Counted from the first letter of the stretch, positions 35,664 through 45,170 are shown. The stretch: 64,000 nt of DNA from Granulosicoccus sp947495035 (GCF_050589605.1 NZ_JBNGOO010000011.1), one strand, 5' to 3'. A program made the numbers and translations. The notes: generated by a model from the sequence alone, not told the origin.

Positions 35664-36934
35664 GGGGCGTAGCAGTAATCGACATCACGCCACCCGCCGG
35701 CTTGTTGATGAGTGGCTTTGCCGCACGCAGTCGTGGTGCAGTAGCGGCACACGACCGATTGAGCGTCCGGGCTATCGTGCTGGATGACACAGCATTGCTC
35801 GTTTGCGATGTCATCGGTCTGCATGAGGACATGAGCGCGCGTATACGTAAACGCGCGTGCTTGCCAGAGGACAATATCGTCATAACAGCCTTGCACACCC
35901 ATGGCGCACCGGCCTCCATGAAAGGGCGTCTTGGCGAACCCTGTGACCACACCTTTCTGGAGACATTGGAGCAGGCCTGTGTCGATGCCATCCAGCTTGC
36001 CCTGGACAATGCACGCTCCTGCACACTGGTCAGCGGCTCTGGCTTGCCCCCCGGTATTGCACGCAACAGACGCGATCCAGACGGCGAAGTAGACGACCAA
36101 CTACCCACTCTGCAACTGCTGGACCTGCAAGGCATGCCCTTTGCCATGCTGGTTTCCTACGCCTGTCACCCCGTTGTCCTAGGTGCTGACAATCTGCACT
36201 ACACTGCTGATTATCCACACTATGTACGACAGCATATAGAGGAATTGCTACCCGGCTGCACGGCCGTTTTTGCGCTAGGGGCTGCCGGCGATATCAACTC
36301 GGGCCACTCGGCACAGTCCTCCATTTCACTGACGGCTCAGGCAGATCGTACCTTTGAAGAGGCGGAACGCATCGGTGTGCATATCGCCAAATGCGCCCTG
36401 CGAGCCGATCTGCAGGATGCGGGAGGCGGTGCTCACATGATAAACGGCGCGACAGCGCTGGATTTCGTACGTCGCGAGACAATGAGCAATGCACAACTGA
36501 TACGACTCTGGCAAGATAAATTACGCAATGCTGACCCCGCCCGGGCAAATCTGCTACATCACTGGATCCAATGGGCCGAACAGGATCCAAGTGCTCCCTT
36601 GACCCCATGGCCTGCCCGAACAAGTCTCGTTTACTGGGGTCGAATATCACTGATCGCACTACCGGGTGAACAGTTTGCCACCGTCGCGATACAGCTGCGC
36701 AAGCTGTTGCAGGAGCTCACCGGCAGATCCGAAGTCTCGTTTGTACTTCCTTATGCAGAAGGCAATCCTGGCTACATCTGCCCGGACGATGCGTTCGACC
36801 AGGGGGGCTACGAGCCCGATGAGGCCCATCGGTATTACGGCCAACCCGCTTCCTTCGCTCCTGGCTCCGTCGACAGACTGCTGAATACCGTGCGACTGCT
36901 CCTCAAAAGCTACCCATCACTTCAACAACCTTGA
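35657..36934 (+). CDS. Neutral-ceramidase-like hydrolase (N-terminal domain only)
   Basis: 425 aa. The fold resembles the N-terminal domain of neutral/alkaline non-lysosomal ceramidases: VAVIDITPPAGLLMSGFAAR, the zinc-ligand-like TALHTHGAPAS, a second His in YACHPVVLG and FALGAAGDINSGHSAQS, where ceramidases have G-D-x-S-P-N. Ceramidases are ~650 aa and secreted. This protein has no signal peptide and no C-terminal domain. It overlaps nagA by 7 bases, so it is tied to amino-sugar breakdown and may remove an N-acyl group from an intracellular amino-sugar substrate (inference). Confidence 0.85.
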   Translation: MLGGVAVIDITPPAGLLMSGFAARSRGAVAAHDRLSVRAIVLDDTALLVCDVIGLHEDMSARIRKRACLPEDNIVITALHTHGAPASMKGRLGEPCDHTFLETLEQACVDAIQLALDNARSCTLVSGSGLPPGIARNRRDPDGEVDDQLPTLQLLDLQGMPFAMLVSYACHPVVLGADNLHYTADYPHYVRQHIEELLPGCTAVFALGAAGDINSGHSAQSSISLTAQADRTFEEAERIGVHIAKCALRADLQDAGGGAHMINGATALDFVRRETMSNAQLIRLWQDKLRNADPARANLLHHWIQWAEQDPSAPLTPWPARTSLVYWGRISLIALPGEQFATVAIQLRKLLQELTGRSEVSFVLPYAEGNPGYICPDDAFDQGGYEPDEAHRYYGQPASFAPGSVDRLLNTVRLLLKSYPSLQQP

Positions 36935-36936
36935 CA
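36931..36936 (+). promoter_or_regulatory. -35-like TTGACA before the sugar transporter
   Basis: A consensus -35 hexamer touches operator O2. No good -10 is evident 16-18 bases downstream. This suggests a regulated internal promoter for the transporter half of the cluster. Confidence 0.45.
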
Positions 36937-36951
36937 CGCAACCGGTTGCAT
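36936..36951. promoter_or_regulatory. LacI-type operator O2 upstream of the sugar ABC genes
   Basis: ACGCAACCGGTTGCAT, the exact reverse complement of O1 over 16 bases, including the asymmetric outer positions. It lies 62 bases before the binding-protein start and right after a TTGACA. The same LacI protein should bind it. Confidence 0.88.
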
Positions 36952-37013
36952 GAAAAGCTGAGCTGACAGCATGAGTTTTCATACGCTGACCAACGGCCCC
37001 TGAGGAACCAACA

Positions 37014-38309
37014 ATGTCAAAACGAGCAATATCAAGACTTGGTACTACCAGAATTCTCGCCGCATCCAGCGCTCTGTTGCTGACAGCTGGCACCACGCAG
37101 GCAGAAGATCTCAAGGTATGGAGTGGCTTCCCTGAAATGGCCCCCTTCTATGAACGTGTGGCAGCCGAACTCATGCAACAGCACCCCGACCTGAACATCA
37201 CGGTCGAGGCCATACCGCTGAGGGAACATGAAAAGCGTGTCGCGCTGGGTGTCAGCTCCGGCTCGGCTGGCAATGTCATCATTGAACTGGCCAATTCCAC
37301 CGCCACGCGTTATCTGGAAAATGAACTGTTCAACGAAGCCCCCGCCGAGGTGGCAGACTTTGTCAATGGAGACGGAAACTACAGCGACTTTTTCAGTCAA
37401 GGCGCAGCCTATCAGGGCACCGTCTTCGGAGTGCCTCTGTTCAGAGGCCAAGGCGCTCTGTTCTACAACACCGACATGTTTGCCTCGGCAGGGCTCGATG
37501 CCCCACCGGCCACTATGGCTGAGTACACCAATTACGCCAACAAGCTGACCCAGCGTGATGCCAACGGCAATCCGGAAGTGTCCGGCTGGAGCCTGCGCCT
37601 GTCGGGAGGCGGTCAGGGTATAGCCGAGAAATTCTGGATCAACATGTTTCAGTTCGGCGGCAACCTGGTGGAACCAGTTGGCGAAGGCAAATGGCAATCG
37701 GGAGTCAACACTGAAGCCGGTTTGCAGGCCTTCAACCAGTATGTCGAGAACGTTCATGCGCAGAAGAATGTCAGCGTCGAGATGCCTGCCGATGCCGAAG
37801 CGTTCGAACGCCAACAGACCGCCATGTTCATTCGCGAATCCTGGGTCATTGGCGATATTGCGAAGAAAGCTCCGGAACTGAACTATGCAACGGCACCATT
37901 GCCACGCGGCTCCATCGCTCTGGCAGTCAACCTCTATATCAAGGCCGAGGGTGAGGCCGAAGCCGCCGCCTGGGAATTCACGCAGATGGCCAATGAACCC
38001 GAACAGCTCAACTGGATGCTCGAGAACATCGGCTGGCTGCCCAACCGTGCCAATGTCGATTACTCAGCCGTGATCGAAAAATCACCGGCCTTTGCAGCCT
38101 TTGTAAACTACCCGGACGATTACGAATTCTTCACTTTGCCAGCCATTGGTCCGGTCGAAGAAGTGTTGTCTCGCGTTGCAGCCGCACTGACCGATGCCTT
38201 CGCCGATGAAGGCCTGGCCGGCAACAGCGACGCTCAGAAAGCCATTCTGTCCGAAGTAGACGACGACATCAACAAGATCCTCAAACGGGAAGGATTGCTT
38301 GCGGACTAG
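37014..38309 (+). CDS. Sugar ABC transporter substrate-binding protein
   Basis: 431-aa family 1 extracellular solute-binding protein. The signal peptide (TTRILAASSALLLTAGTTQA) is followed by the mature start EDLKVWSGFPEMAPFYERVA. Family motifs are GVPLFRGQGALFYNTDMFAS, GLDAPPATMAEYTNYANKL and AMFIRESWVIGDI, then WEFTQMANEPEQLNWMLENI. A GAGGA SD precedes the ATG. It is the first gene behind operator O2. Ligand is probably a GlcNAc-containing or related amino sugar by neighbourhood. Confidence 0.93.
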   Translation: MSKRAISRLGTTRILAASSALLLTAGTTQAEDLKVWSGFPEMAPFYERVAAELMQQHPDLNITVEAIPLREHEKRVALGVSSGSAGNVIIELANSTATRYLENELFNEAPAEVADFVNGDGNYSDFFSQGAAYQGTVFGVPLFRGQGALFYNTDMFASAGLDAPPATMAEYTNYANKLTQRDANGNPEVSGWSLRLSGGGQGIAEKFWINMFQFGGNLVEPVGEGKWQSGVNTEAGLQAFNQYVENVHAQKNVSVEMPADAEAFERQQTAMFIRESWVIGDIAKKAPELNYATAPLPRGSIALAVNLYIKAEGEAEAAAWEFTQMANEPEQLNWMLENIGWLPNRANVDYSAVIEKSPAFAAFVNYPDDYEFFTLPAIGPVEEVLSRVAAALTDAFADEGLAGNSDAQKAILSEVDDDINKILKREGLLAD

Positions 38310-38408
38310 GGCGCACGACCACTGTCCGGGCTGTCCTGCTGTGCTGCGAGGCGGGCTTCCCGGATGGTACTTCATCTCACATTCATCAAATCGATAACGT
38401 AGGTCGCC

Positions 38409-39302
38409 GTGCTCAGACACCGAAAACTGTTGTTCGCCCTAGCGGCACTGATACCGGTCCTGGCTATTTACGTCTGGGTGCGGATTCTGCCCATCGGCGA
38501 GATTCTGCGCTTGAGTCTCCATAAATGGGACATCATCTCGAAGAACAAGCCCTTCATTGGTCTGGAGAATTTCCGAGAGCTTCTCGAGGACGATCTGTTC
38601 CAGACGGCCTTGCTCAATACTGCCATCATCGCATTCGGCGTTCTGCTGATCACCATTCCGTTGTCACTGGGCTTGGCCGCACTTATCTACCACCGCACGC
38701 GATCGCGATTCGCCGGTTTCTATGAAACCGCCATCTTCATCCCACATGTCGTCTCGCTTGTACCAGCCGCGATGGCCTGGAAATGGATATTCGACGCCAA
38801 GCTCGGCCCACTGAACGCGCTGTTGATGAAGTTCGGAATGGAACCTCAGGCCTGGCTGTTCGATCCGGTGTTATCCATCCTTTGCATTATTGTTCTGTGC
38901 TCATGGCAGGCGCTGGGTTATGCGGTGCTGATCTACATCGTCGGTTTCAAGAATCTGCCGCATTCGCTCTATGAAGCCGCTCGACTGGATGGCGCCTCTT
39001 CATTTCAGGCCTTTCGCTTCCTGTCTATCCCGCTGCTGAAACCGATAACCTTGTATGTGTCTGTCGTCACCCTGGTATCTGGGTTCAACGTCTATGCACA
39101 GGCATTTGTGCTGGCATCCGATTCTCAAGGTGCTCCGGGGCGTCAGGTACGCGTGCTCGTCATGGACATGCTGGAAAACAGCTTTCGCAATTACCGAATA
39201 GGATATGCCGCCTCGGAAGCAGTGGTCCTGCTGGTAATCGTCCTGATACTGACGCTGATCCAGTTTTCCCTGCTGCGCGAGAAGGGAGGCAGATCACGAT
39301 GA
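38409..39302 (+). CDS. Sugar ABC transporter permease (MalF/UgpA type)
   Basis: 297 aa, six transmembrane helices (first: LLFALAALIPVLAIYVWVRI). The EAA loop near the C-terminus reads YEAARLDGASSFQAFRFLSI, the hallmark of carbohydrate importers of the CUT1 class. Starts at a GTG (38409) preceded by AGGTCG. Its stop overlaps the next permease by four bases. Confidence 0.94.
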   Translation: MLRHRKLLFALAALIPVLAIYVWVRILPIGEILRLSLHKWDIISKNKPFIGLENFRELLEDDLFQTALLNTAIIAFGVLLITIPLSLGLAALIYHRTRSRFAGFYETAIFIPHVVSLVPAAMAWKWIFDAKLGPLNALLMKFGMEPQAWLFDPVLSILCIIVLCSWQALGYAVLIYIVGFKNLPHSLYEAARLDGASSFQAFRFLSIPLLKPITLYVSVVTLVSGFNVYAQAFVLASDSQGAPGRQVRVLVMDMLENSFRNYRIGYAASEAVVLLVIVLILTLIQFSLLREKGGRSR

Positions 39303-40126
39303 CTCGAACTCGCCTGACCAATCTACTGATCGATGTCGTTCTGCTGGGATTCTGCATCCTGATGATCACACCTCTGGCGCTGTTGGTATCCAATGCCTTC
39401 AAATCGCCTCAGGAGTTGTTGAGCTGGCCTCCCCGGCTCATCCCCGCCAACCCGACAACCGACAATCTGGCTGCCGTGATCGCCGATACACCCTTGATGA
39501 GCTGGGTGCTGAACAGCCTGATGTTTGCAGTAGCCTCTACAATCGCCATCCTCATCACGTCGTCGATCGCTGGCTACATACTCGGCAAATTCCGCTTTCG
39601 TATCTTGTCGGTCATTTTTGCCATCATCCTGGCGACGGCAATCATCCCATTCGAGGTGTACATGATTCCCCTGTACTTTCAAGTGCAGGAACTGGGCTTG
39701 CTCGATACGGTGCCAGGCTTGCTGGTAGGCTATCTGGTCATGAGCTTTGGTATCTTCCTGATCCGGCAGAGCGTCATTCATGCCATTCCCGACGAACTAC
39801 TGGAAGCTGCGAGAATCGACGGTGCCGGTGAAATCTGGATATTCTTCGTCATCGTTCTGCCTCTACTGCGTGGTGCTCTCGGGGCACTCGCCGTTCTCGC
39901 CTTTTTCCAGGCCTGGACTTCATTCGCATGGCCGCTGATTGTGGCAACCTCCCGAGAGTCCTACACGATAGAGGTGGGACTTGCGCTGTTTCAGACAGGA
40001 TATACCGTTGACCTTGGCAAACTCAGTGCAGCCGCAACAGTTGTATTGATACCATCAGTGACGATCTTCGTGATGCTTCGCAAGAATTTCGTGGAAGGTA
40101 TAGCGGCTACCGGACTCAAGGAATGA
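39299..40126 (+). CDS. Sugar ABC transporter permease (MalG/UgpE type)
   Basis: 275 aa, six helices (LLIDVVLLGFCILMITPLAL first). The EAA loop is LLEAARIDGAGEIWIFFVIV. Partner of the preceding CUT1 permease, coupled by an ATGA overlap, and overlapping the epimerase-like gene by ATGA at its own 3' end. Confidence 0.94.
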   Translation: MTRTRLTNLLIDVVLLGFCILMITPLALLVSNAFKSPQELLSWPPRLIPANPTTDNLAAVIADTPLMSWVLNSLMFAVASTIAILITSSIAGYILGKFRFRILSVIFAIILATAIIPFEVYMIPLYFQVQELGLLDTVPGLLVGYLVMSFGIFLIRQSVIHAIPDELLEAARIDGAGEIWIFFVIVLPLLRGALGALAVLAFFQAWTSFAWPLIVATSRESYTIEVGLALFQTGYTVDLGKLSAAATVVLIPSVTIFVMLRKNFVEGIAATGLKE

Positions 40127-41352
40127 TGAGTGATATCGCCTTCATGACGCAGGCAGACAGCCGATACCTTGATGCCAACCAACGATCGATCGAATGGGTA
40201 CTGTCCCGTAGTCATGACGAGCCGTGGATCAACACTAAATTCAATCCGATCGAACTACGCGACTACAGCATCGAGGACGCTTTGCGAGGGCCCGGTTTTG
40301 TGTATGGCTGGATACAGGGCCGTGCACTGGAATCTCTGATACAACACGCCAGAAGTCTCGCGGTCGACGATCCTTTACTGTCAAGCTCCTTGCTCGCTCG
40401 TTGCCGTGTGCTGTACAAGGCGCTGGATGACTTGCACAGTGAGCACGATCACGCCTGCTTCTGCTATGACCGGAACATGACACCAGTCGTTACCGGATCA
40501 CAGTTCACCGGTCAAGCGCAACGACGCTCACCGCGCATCCGTACCTATTCCGATCTGTTCGTGGTCAAAGGTCTGATAGCAGCCAGCGCTCTATTGGCGC
40601 CAGAGTGTCTGGAGCGACATCTGTCATCACTGGAGATAATCATACAGGCCATCGACAATGATCACTTTCTGATGGACGAGTCCGGACATATCGATCACGA
40701 AGCACTTCAGCGGCAGGAGAAGGACTTCGGTCCTCGCATGATCGCCTTGGGAGCTGCCAGCCTTTTGCACAGTCTCGACCTTCCTCATCGGGACCACTTC
40801 TCCAAAAGATTCGTTCAGGATGTTCTCGAGCAGCATGCACACGCCAACTCAGGTCTTATCAGCAATGCCCCAGGCGGTGCGGTACTCAATGCCGGGCATG
40901 CCATCGAACTGATCGGTTTTCATCTCGAAACCTGGGGCAATGCCCTGCCGGACAGGGTCATCGCAACCCTCTCGAGACTGTTGGCTGGAACATTCAACAG
41001 CGCTTTTGACGGCAGCGGATTGCGCCTTACCATTGATCTGGCTACACGGAAAAGCTGTAGCAACCTCAGTCCCTGGTGGTCGCTTCCGGAAACCATACGA
41101 GCTGCATCCCTCGCTTTCGAATTGACGCAGGACCCGCAGTTCCTGCAGATATGGCAGGCAGCAGACAAGGCCTTCTTCGAGAATTTCTGGCTTGGCTCCC
41201 CACCGCTGGCTGTACAAATGATGCGCGATGGGCATGCCGTGGATATCGTACCGGCCACCCCCGACCTCGATCCCGGTTATCACACTGGCTTGAGTCTGCT
41301 GGCCGCCAGAGGCGTCTGTCAGCGACGACTCCTCACCTCCACCACCCACTGA
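40123..41352 (+). CDS. N-acylglucosamine 2-epimerase (AGE)-like protein
   Basis: 409 aa, predicted alpha/alpha-barrel. Family-like marks are YGWIQGRALESLIQ (~61-74), LNAGHAIELIGFHLETW (~255-271), LSPWWSLPETIRAASLAFE (~315-333, the PWW-x-x-E pattern) and PGYHTGLSLLAARG near the end. AGE enzymes interconvert N-acetylglucosamine and N-acetylmannosamine, others act on free sugars. It sits inside the ABC operon, between the permeases and the ATPase, overlapping the upstream gene by four bases. The match is moderate, and the product could also be an unsaturated-glucuronyl-hydrolase-like relative. Confidence 0.75.
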   Translation: MMSDIAFMTQADSRYLDANQRSIEWVLSRSHDEPWINTKFNPIELRDYSIEDALRGPGFVYGWIQGRALESLIQHARSLAVDDPLLSSSLLARCRVLYKALDDLHSEHDHACFCYDRNMTPVVTGSQFTGQAQRRSPRIRTYSDLFVVKGLIAASALLAPECLERHLSSLEIIIQAIDNDHFLMDESGHIDHEALQRQEKDFGPRMIALGAASLLHSLDLPHRDHFSKRFVQDVLEQHAHANSGLISNAPGGAVLNAGHAIELIGFHLETWGNALPDRVIATLSRLLAGTFNSAFDGSGLRLTIDLATRKSCSNLSPWWSLPETIRAASLAFELTQDPQFLQIWQAADKAFFENFWLGSPPLAVQMMRDGHAVDIVPATPDLDPGYHTGLSLLAARGVCQRRLLTSTTH

Positions 41353-41368
41353 ACAGCCGGATATTTGC

Positions 41369-42442
41369 ATGGCAACGGTACAGATAGACAACGTACACAA
41401 GAGTTACGGCAAAGTTAAATCGCTGCATGGCGTTTCCATGGGTGTGCCCGACGGTGCATTTGTCGTCCTTGTCGGACCATCGGGCTGTGGCAAATCCACT
41501 CTGCTGAGAATGATTGCAGGCCTTGAGGAAATTACGGCAGGCACCATCAGTATCAATGACAAGGTCATCAATGAGGTGGAGCCAAAGCATCGGGATATCG
41601 CCATGGTTTTCCAGAATTATGCTCTGTACCCGCACATGACCATTCGTGAAAACATGAGCTTTTCTTTGCGCCTGGCCAAGCGCAGCAAGGATGAAATGGA
41701 GGTAGCGGTCAAGAATGCCGCCGCCATTCTAGGACTGGGCGACTACCTTGACCGATACCCGCGGCAACTTTCTGGCGGACAACGCCAACGAGTGGCAATG
41801 GGACGAGCCATTGTCAGAGACCCAAGCGTCTTTCTGTTCGACGAGCCGTTGTCCAATCTGGATGCGAAATTGCGTGTACAGATGCGTGCCGAGCTCAAAT
41901 CATTGCATCGCCGTCTGAAGACGACAACCATTTACGTGACACACGACCAGGTAGAAGCGATGACCATGGCTGATCAGATCGTCGTGATGCGAGATGGTCT
42001 TGTCGAGCAGGCGGGGGCGCCACTGGAACTGTTCGACAAGCCCGTCAATCGGTTTGTTGCCAGCTTCATCGGCTCTCCGGCCATGAACTTTCTCGATGGC
42101 GCCATCGAACAAAGGGAATCCACATTTCACTTCCGCTCACACTCCGGCCTGTCTCTGCCTGTTGACCAATCCGTTGCCAGAGACCATGCCGGCAAGGCAA
42201 TCGTCTATGGCGTGAGACCTGAGCATCTGTCACTGTCTGATACTCCCGGCGCATTTCAGTGCACGGTACAGGTAGTCGAACCCACCGGCTCCGAAACCTT
42301 GATCATCTGTGGCTCGGGTGAAGAGAAACTGGAAGCCTTGCTGCGCGAACGAGTCATGGTTGAGGTGGACAGCTCCGTGTCATTACAGGTGTCCGACGGT
42401 CAGAGTCATCTGTTTGATGCCGATACTGGCATGCGCCTTTAG
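41369..42442 (+). CDS. Sugar ABC transporter ATP-binding protein (UgpC/MsmK-like)
   Basis: 357 aa. Walker A GPSGCGKSTLLRMIAGLEEI, Q-loop MVFQNYALYPHMTIRENM, signature LSGGQRQRVAMGRA, Walker B VFLFDEPLSNLDAKLR, switch YVTHDQVEAMTMAD, then an OB-type regulatory domain from ~240 (KAIVYGVRPEHLSL). It powers the two permeases. Its stop overlaps the convergent transporter gene by four bases. Confidence 0.95.
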   Translation: MATVQIDNVHKSYGKVKSLHGVSMGVPDGAFVVLVGPSGCGKSTLLRMIAGLEEITAGTISINDKVINEVEPKHRDIAMVFQNYALYPHMTIRENMSFSLRLAKRSKDEMEVAVKNAAAILGLGDYLDRYPRQLSGGQRQRVAMGRAIVRDPSVFLFDEPLSNLDAKLRVQMRAELKSLHRRLKTTTIYVTHDQVEAMTMADQIVVMRDGLVEQAGAPLELFDKPVNRFVASFIGSPAMNFLDGAIEQRESTFHFRSHSGLSLPVDQSVARDHAGKAIVYGVRPEHLSLSDTPGAFQCTVQVVEPTGSETLIICGSGEEKLEALLRERVMVEVDSSVSLQVSDGQSHLFDADTGMRL

Positions 42443-43794
42443 TCTCCTGCAGTCTCCTGAGCCTCACGCTCACCCAACTGGCGACGCATCTCCTGATGTA
42501 CGGCCTCGGTGATCGGATAATCATGCAGGCTGGCAATGGCGGCCAGCTTGAACAGGATACAGGGCGCACCATAGACGATGGCCAGCCACAGCACGGGGCC
42601 CTCGGCGTTGGCCTCTCTGGCACTGAACCCGGCAAGTTCCAGCAACGGAAACGCGATACCGATGGCCAGTGCATAGGACAGCTTGGATGCCGTACCCCAC
42701 AAGGCAAAGAACAGCCCGGGTCGGCGATAGCCATTCTCCAGTGCATCCCATTCGATGACATCGGCATTGATGGCGCTGGGCAGTGACAGATCGGCGCCGG
42801 TAGTGAAACCGGTGGCCACCACGATCAGGTAGAACCAGGCGACGCTGGTGGCCCCCAGGAACGGTGTCCAGACGAAGAACAGGCAGGCCAGGATCATCGC
42901 GATAGACCAGGTGCGGTGCTTGCCCAGACGTTTCGAGACTGCCAGCCAGAAGGGCACAGCGACGGCTGCGGCCACGAAATACACAAACAGAAAGATACCT
43001 GCCTGCGCAGGCACCGCCAGCACGTGCGTGACATACAGCAGAAACAGGGTGGCAGGGATGGCGTTGGCAACCGCGTTGAGCAGAAAACTCAGCAATAATT
43101 GCCGAAAGGGGTTCGGTCGCAGCATCAGTTGCCAGGCAGCCTGCAGCGATTGTCCCGGCAGCCGGGTCTGCGCCACATCCGGCACTCGCCAGGCGGCCCA
43201 CGCGGTCGTTGCCAGCAACGTGATCAGGACCAGCCAGGTAATGGCTCGCAATGCTCCGGCCAGGTTCTGCGAATTCTCGCTGCTGAACAAGGCAACAATC
43301 AGCAAGGCCGCCAGCGTACCGCTCAGGCCGAAAGCCACTCGTGAGCCGGCGATGACGCTGCGCTGATTGTAATCGTCCGACAACTCTGCCGCCCAGGCAC
43401 TGCCTGGCACGATGGACAGTGTGCCCGCCACGTAGATGGCAACCGTCCAGCCCAGCAGATACGTGCCCGATGCATCACCAGGCGGCATGAACAGAAACCA
43501 GACTGATATTGCAACCATGGGTGCTGCAGCCACCACGAAAACCTTGCGTCGGCCATATCGACTGCTACTACGATCGGACCAGTAACCGACCAGTGGATCG
43601 GTGACAGTATCTGCCAATCGGGCCAGCAACAGCAGACCGCCAATGGCGCCAAGACTCAGTGATGTGGACTCGGCATAGAAGGTGGGTATGATGACCTGCA
43701 ACGCAATGAAGGCCGCAGCCAGCGGAAAAGCCAGACTGGCATAAGCGGCCAGCAGGCTCGCAGGCAGTCGAGATGATGTCGGTAGAGACGACAA
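42439..43794 (-). CDS. GPH/MFS-type sugar:cation symporter
   Basis: 451 aa, twelve predicted helices. The glycoside-pentoside-hexuronide marks are LLLLARLADTVTDPLVGYWS and DRSSSRYGRRKVFVVAAAPM, then WAAELSDDYNQRSVIAGSRV and TGADLSLPSAINADVIEWDA. Members import sugars with Na+ or H+, but others with a lipid-type role exist. The first available start codon is TTG at 43794, as no ATG or GTG lies in frame after the upstream stop. Convergent and overlapping with the ABC ATPase gene. Its place suggests an alternative sugar uptake route (inference). Confidence 0.86.
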   Translation of the reverse strand: MSSLPTSSRLPASLLAAYASLAFPLAAAFIALQVIIPTFYAESTSLSLGAIGGLLLLARLADTVTDPLVGYWSDRSSSRYGRRKVFVVAAAPMVAISVWFLFMPPGDASGTYLLGWTVAIYVAGTLSIVPGSAWAAELSDDYNQRSVIAGSRVAFGLSGTLAALLIVALFSSENSQNLAGALRAITWLVLITLLATTAWAAWRVPDVAQTRLPGQSLQAAWQLMLRPNPFRQLLLSFLLNAVANAIPATLFLLYVTHVLAVPAQAGIFLFVYFVAAAVAVPFWLAVSKRLGKHRTWSIAMILACLFFVWTPFLGATSVAWFYLIVVATGFTTGADLSLPSAINADVIEWDALENGYRRPGLFFALWGTASKLSYALAIGIAFPLLELAGFSAREANAEGPVLWLAIVYGAPCILFKLAAIASLHDYPITEAVHQEMRRQLGEREAQETAGD

Positions 43795-43833
43795 TTGCCG
43801 CTCTAGTCCATCACGTATCTGTTCCGCTACCCG

Positions 43834-45054
43834 CTACGGTGCCGGCTCGAGTCGTGCCGTCCCCATGCGAACGGGAAAGCGCCAGGTGTCATCCTGCCCC
43901 GAATCATTGTGCCAGGCCCATTTTGCATCCCTGTCACCACCGTCAACGTCATTGTTAAGCTGGATATCCAGCCCGAAGGGTTCATCCACCGGTATGTTCG
44001 CTGCCTGCAGATCCAGTTTCACTTCATAGACCTGCTGCTGCTCAGGTGCATTGCACAGACATACCGCAAACTCGAACATCGAGACATCAACCGGAATGGA
44101 ACGATCGCCCGAATCCAGCCGGGTATCAGCACGTCCAGTGGCATTGGCTGCGCCCTGGGATGTCAGCAGAGGAATGATGGCATGGTAATCATCCACGCCA
44201 TCGTAACTGGCGCCCTTGCTGTTGTTGCCGTCCCAGAAGATATCGATGGCATCATCCTCGTAGGCCAGATCGGAATCGCCGAAGGGCGTCTGCTCGCCGA
44301 ATTTTTCCCCGAACACCATCAGGTACAGAAACTCGCCGTCGTGCATTGCACCCCAGCGATAGCGGCGATCCTCCCCCGGCTGCACCACCCCTTTGTCGAT
44401 CAGCACCTGATTGATGAACAGGTCGTTGTCCGCCTCATCCACAAACTGGGCATTGTTCCAGATGGAATCGTAGCTGCCATCGATTCTCGGTGCTCTGGGG
44501 TGGTAGGCAATCACTACTTCGGGTGGTATCTGGTCGGCATCGTTGGGGCCGGTCCCTTCCAGGCGTTCGCGCAGATTGCCGAAGCCATCGCCATCCAGGT
44601 CAAGCTCCGGCCTGGGGTCTTCCTCGGTGGACTCGATCACGTACTCGCTGATGTCAACATCAACTGCCCGGTTGGAATTGATGCCGCTGATATCGACACT
44701 GTAATTGGCCAACAGCAGTTCACCACCCAGTTCGGCCGGCAGATCCTCGACGCCAGTCTCTACCCAATCGACCGTCAGTGTCACATCACTGCCCTGTGGC
44801 ACCTGGACCTCGCCTCGCCAGCTGGTATCGCCAGCCGGGGAAGCAAGCTGCACGACCGGGTATTCGACATCACCGACATCGACACGGACACGAGCCTCCA
44901 CGCGGGTGTCATCGATCTTCCTGCTCTGCAGGAAACCGGGTCGGTACAACTCGAGTCCGGCCGGCTCGTTGACCTGCAGCTGCCCACCAGAGGAAGCCGA
45001 GTCGCAAGCCGTCAGCAGGCTCAGAGGCAACAACAGGCAGGCACAGCGGCCCAT
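43834..45054 (-). CDS. Lipoprotein with CBM9-like sugar-binding domain
   Basis: About 406 aa, as drawn from the ATG that opens a lipoprotein signal (GRCACLLLPLSLLTACDSAS; lipobox LTAC). Region 20-180 is beta-rich with an acidic Ca-binding-like repeat (DLDGDGFGNLRERLEGTGPN). The C-terminal ~200 residues look like a carbohydrate-binding module of the CBM9 class (APRIDGSYDSIWNNAQFVDE, AYEDDAIDIFWDGNN, EVKLDLQAANI, FGLDIQLNNDVDGGDRDAKW). In-frame ATGs at 45132 and 45159 would give a longer N-terminus with no clear SD. Probably binds sugar at the outer membrane, encoded next to the GPH transporter. Confidence 0.75.
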   Translation of the reverse strand: MGRCACLLLPLSLLTACDSASSGGQLQVNEPAGLELYRPGFLQSRKIDDTRVEARVRVDVGDVEYPVVQLASPAGDTSWRGEVQVPQGSDVTLTVDWVETGVEDLPAELGGELLLANYSVDISGINSNRAVDVDISEYVIESTEEDPRPELDLDGDGFGNLRERLEGTGPNDADQIPPEVVIAYHPRAPRIDGSYDSIWNNAQFVDEADNDLFINQVLIDKGVVQPGEDRRYRWGAMHDGEFLYLMVFGEKFGEQTPFGDSDLAYEDDAIDIFWDGNNSKGASYDGVDDYHAIIPLLTSQGAANATGRADTRLDSGDRSIPVDVSMFEFAVCLCNAPEQQQVYEVKLDLQAANIPVDEPFGLDIQLNNDVDGGDRDAKWAWHNDSGQDDTWRFPVRMGTARLEPAP

Positions 45055-45170
45055 GCCGACGGTTCGTCGTTGTGTGCCTGCCGCGGTGCGTAGCTCATGA
45101 TGGCTTGCGCGCGCTTGTGCGTCTGTCGTCATTGTCTGCTGGCGTGTCGGTCGGCCCATGTGGATGGCCT

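Noticed and set aside
43909..45093. Long plus-strand frame antisense to the CBM9-like lipoprotein
   Set aside because: The minus-strand product has a lipobox and recognisable domains; the other is a shadow of biased codon use in GC-rich DNA.
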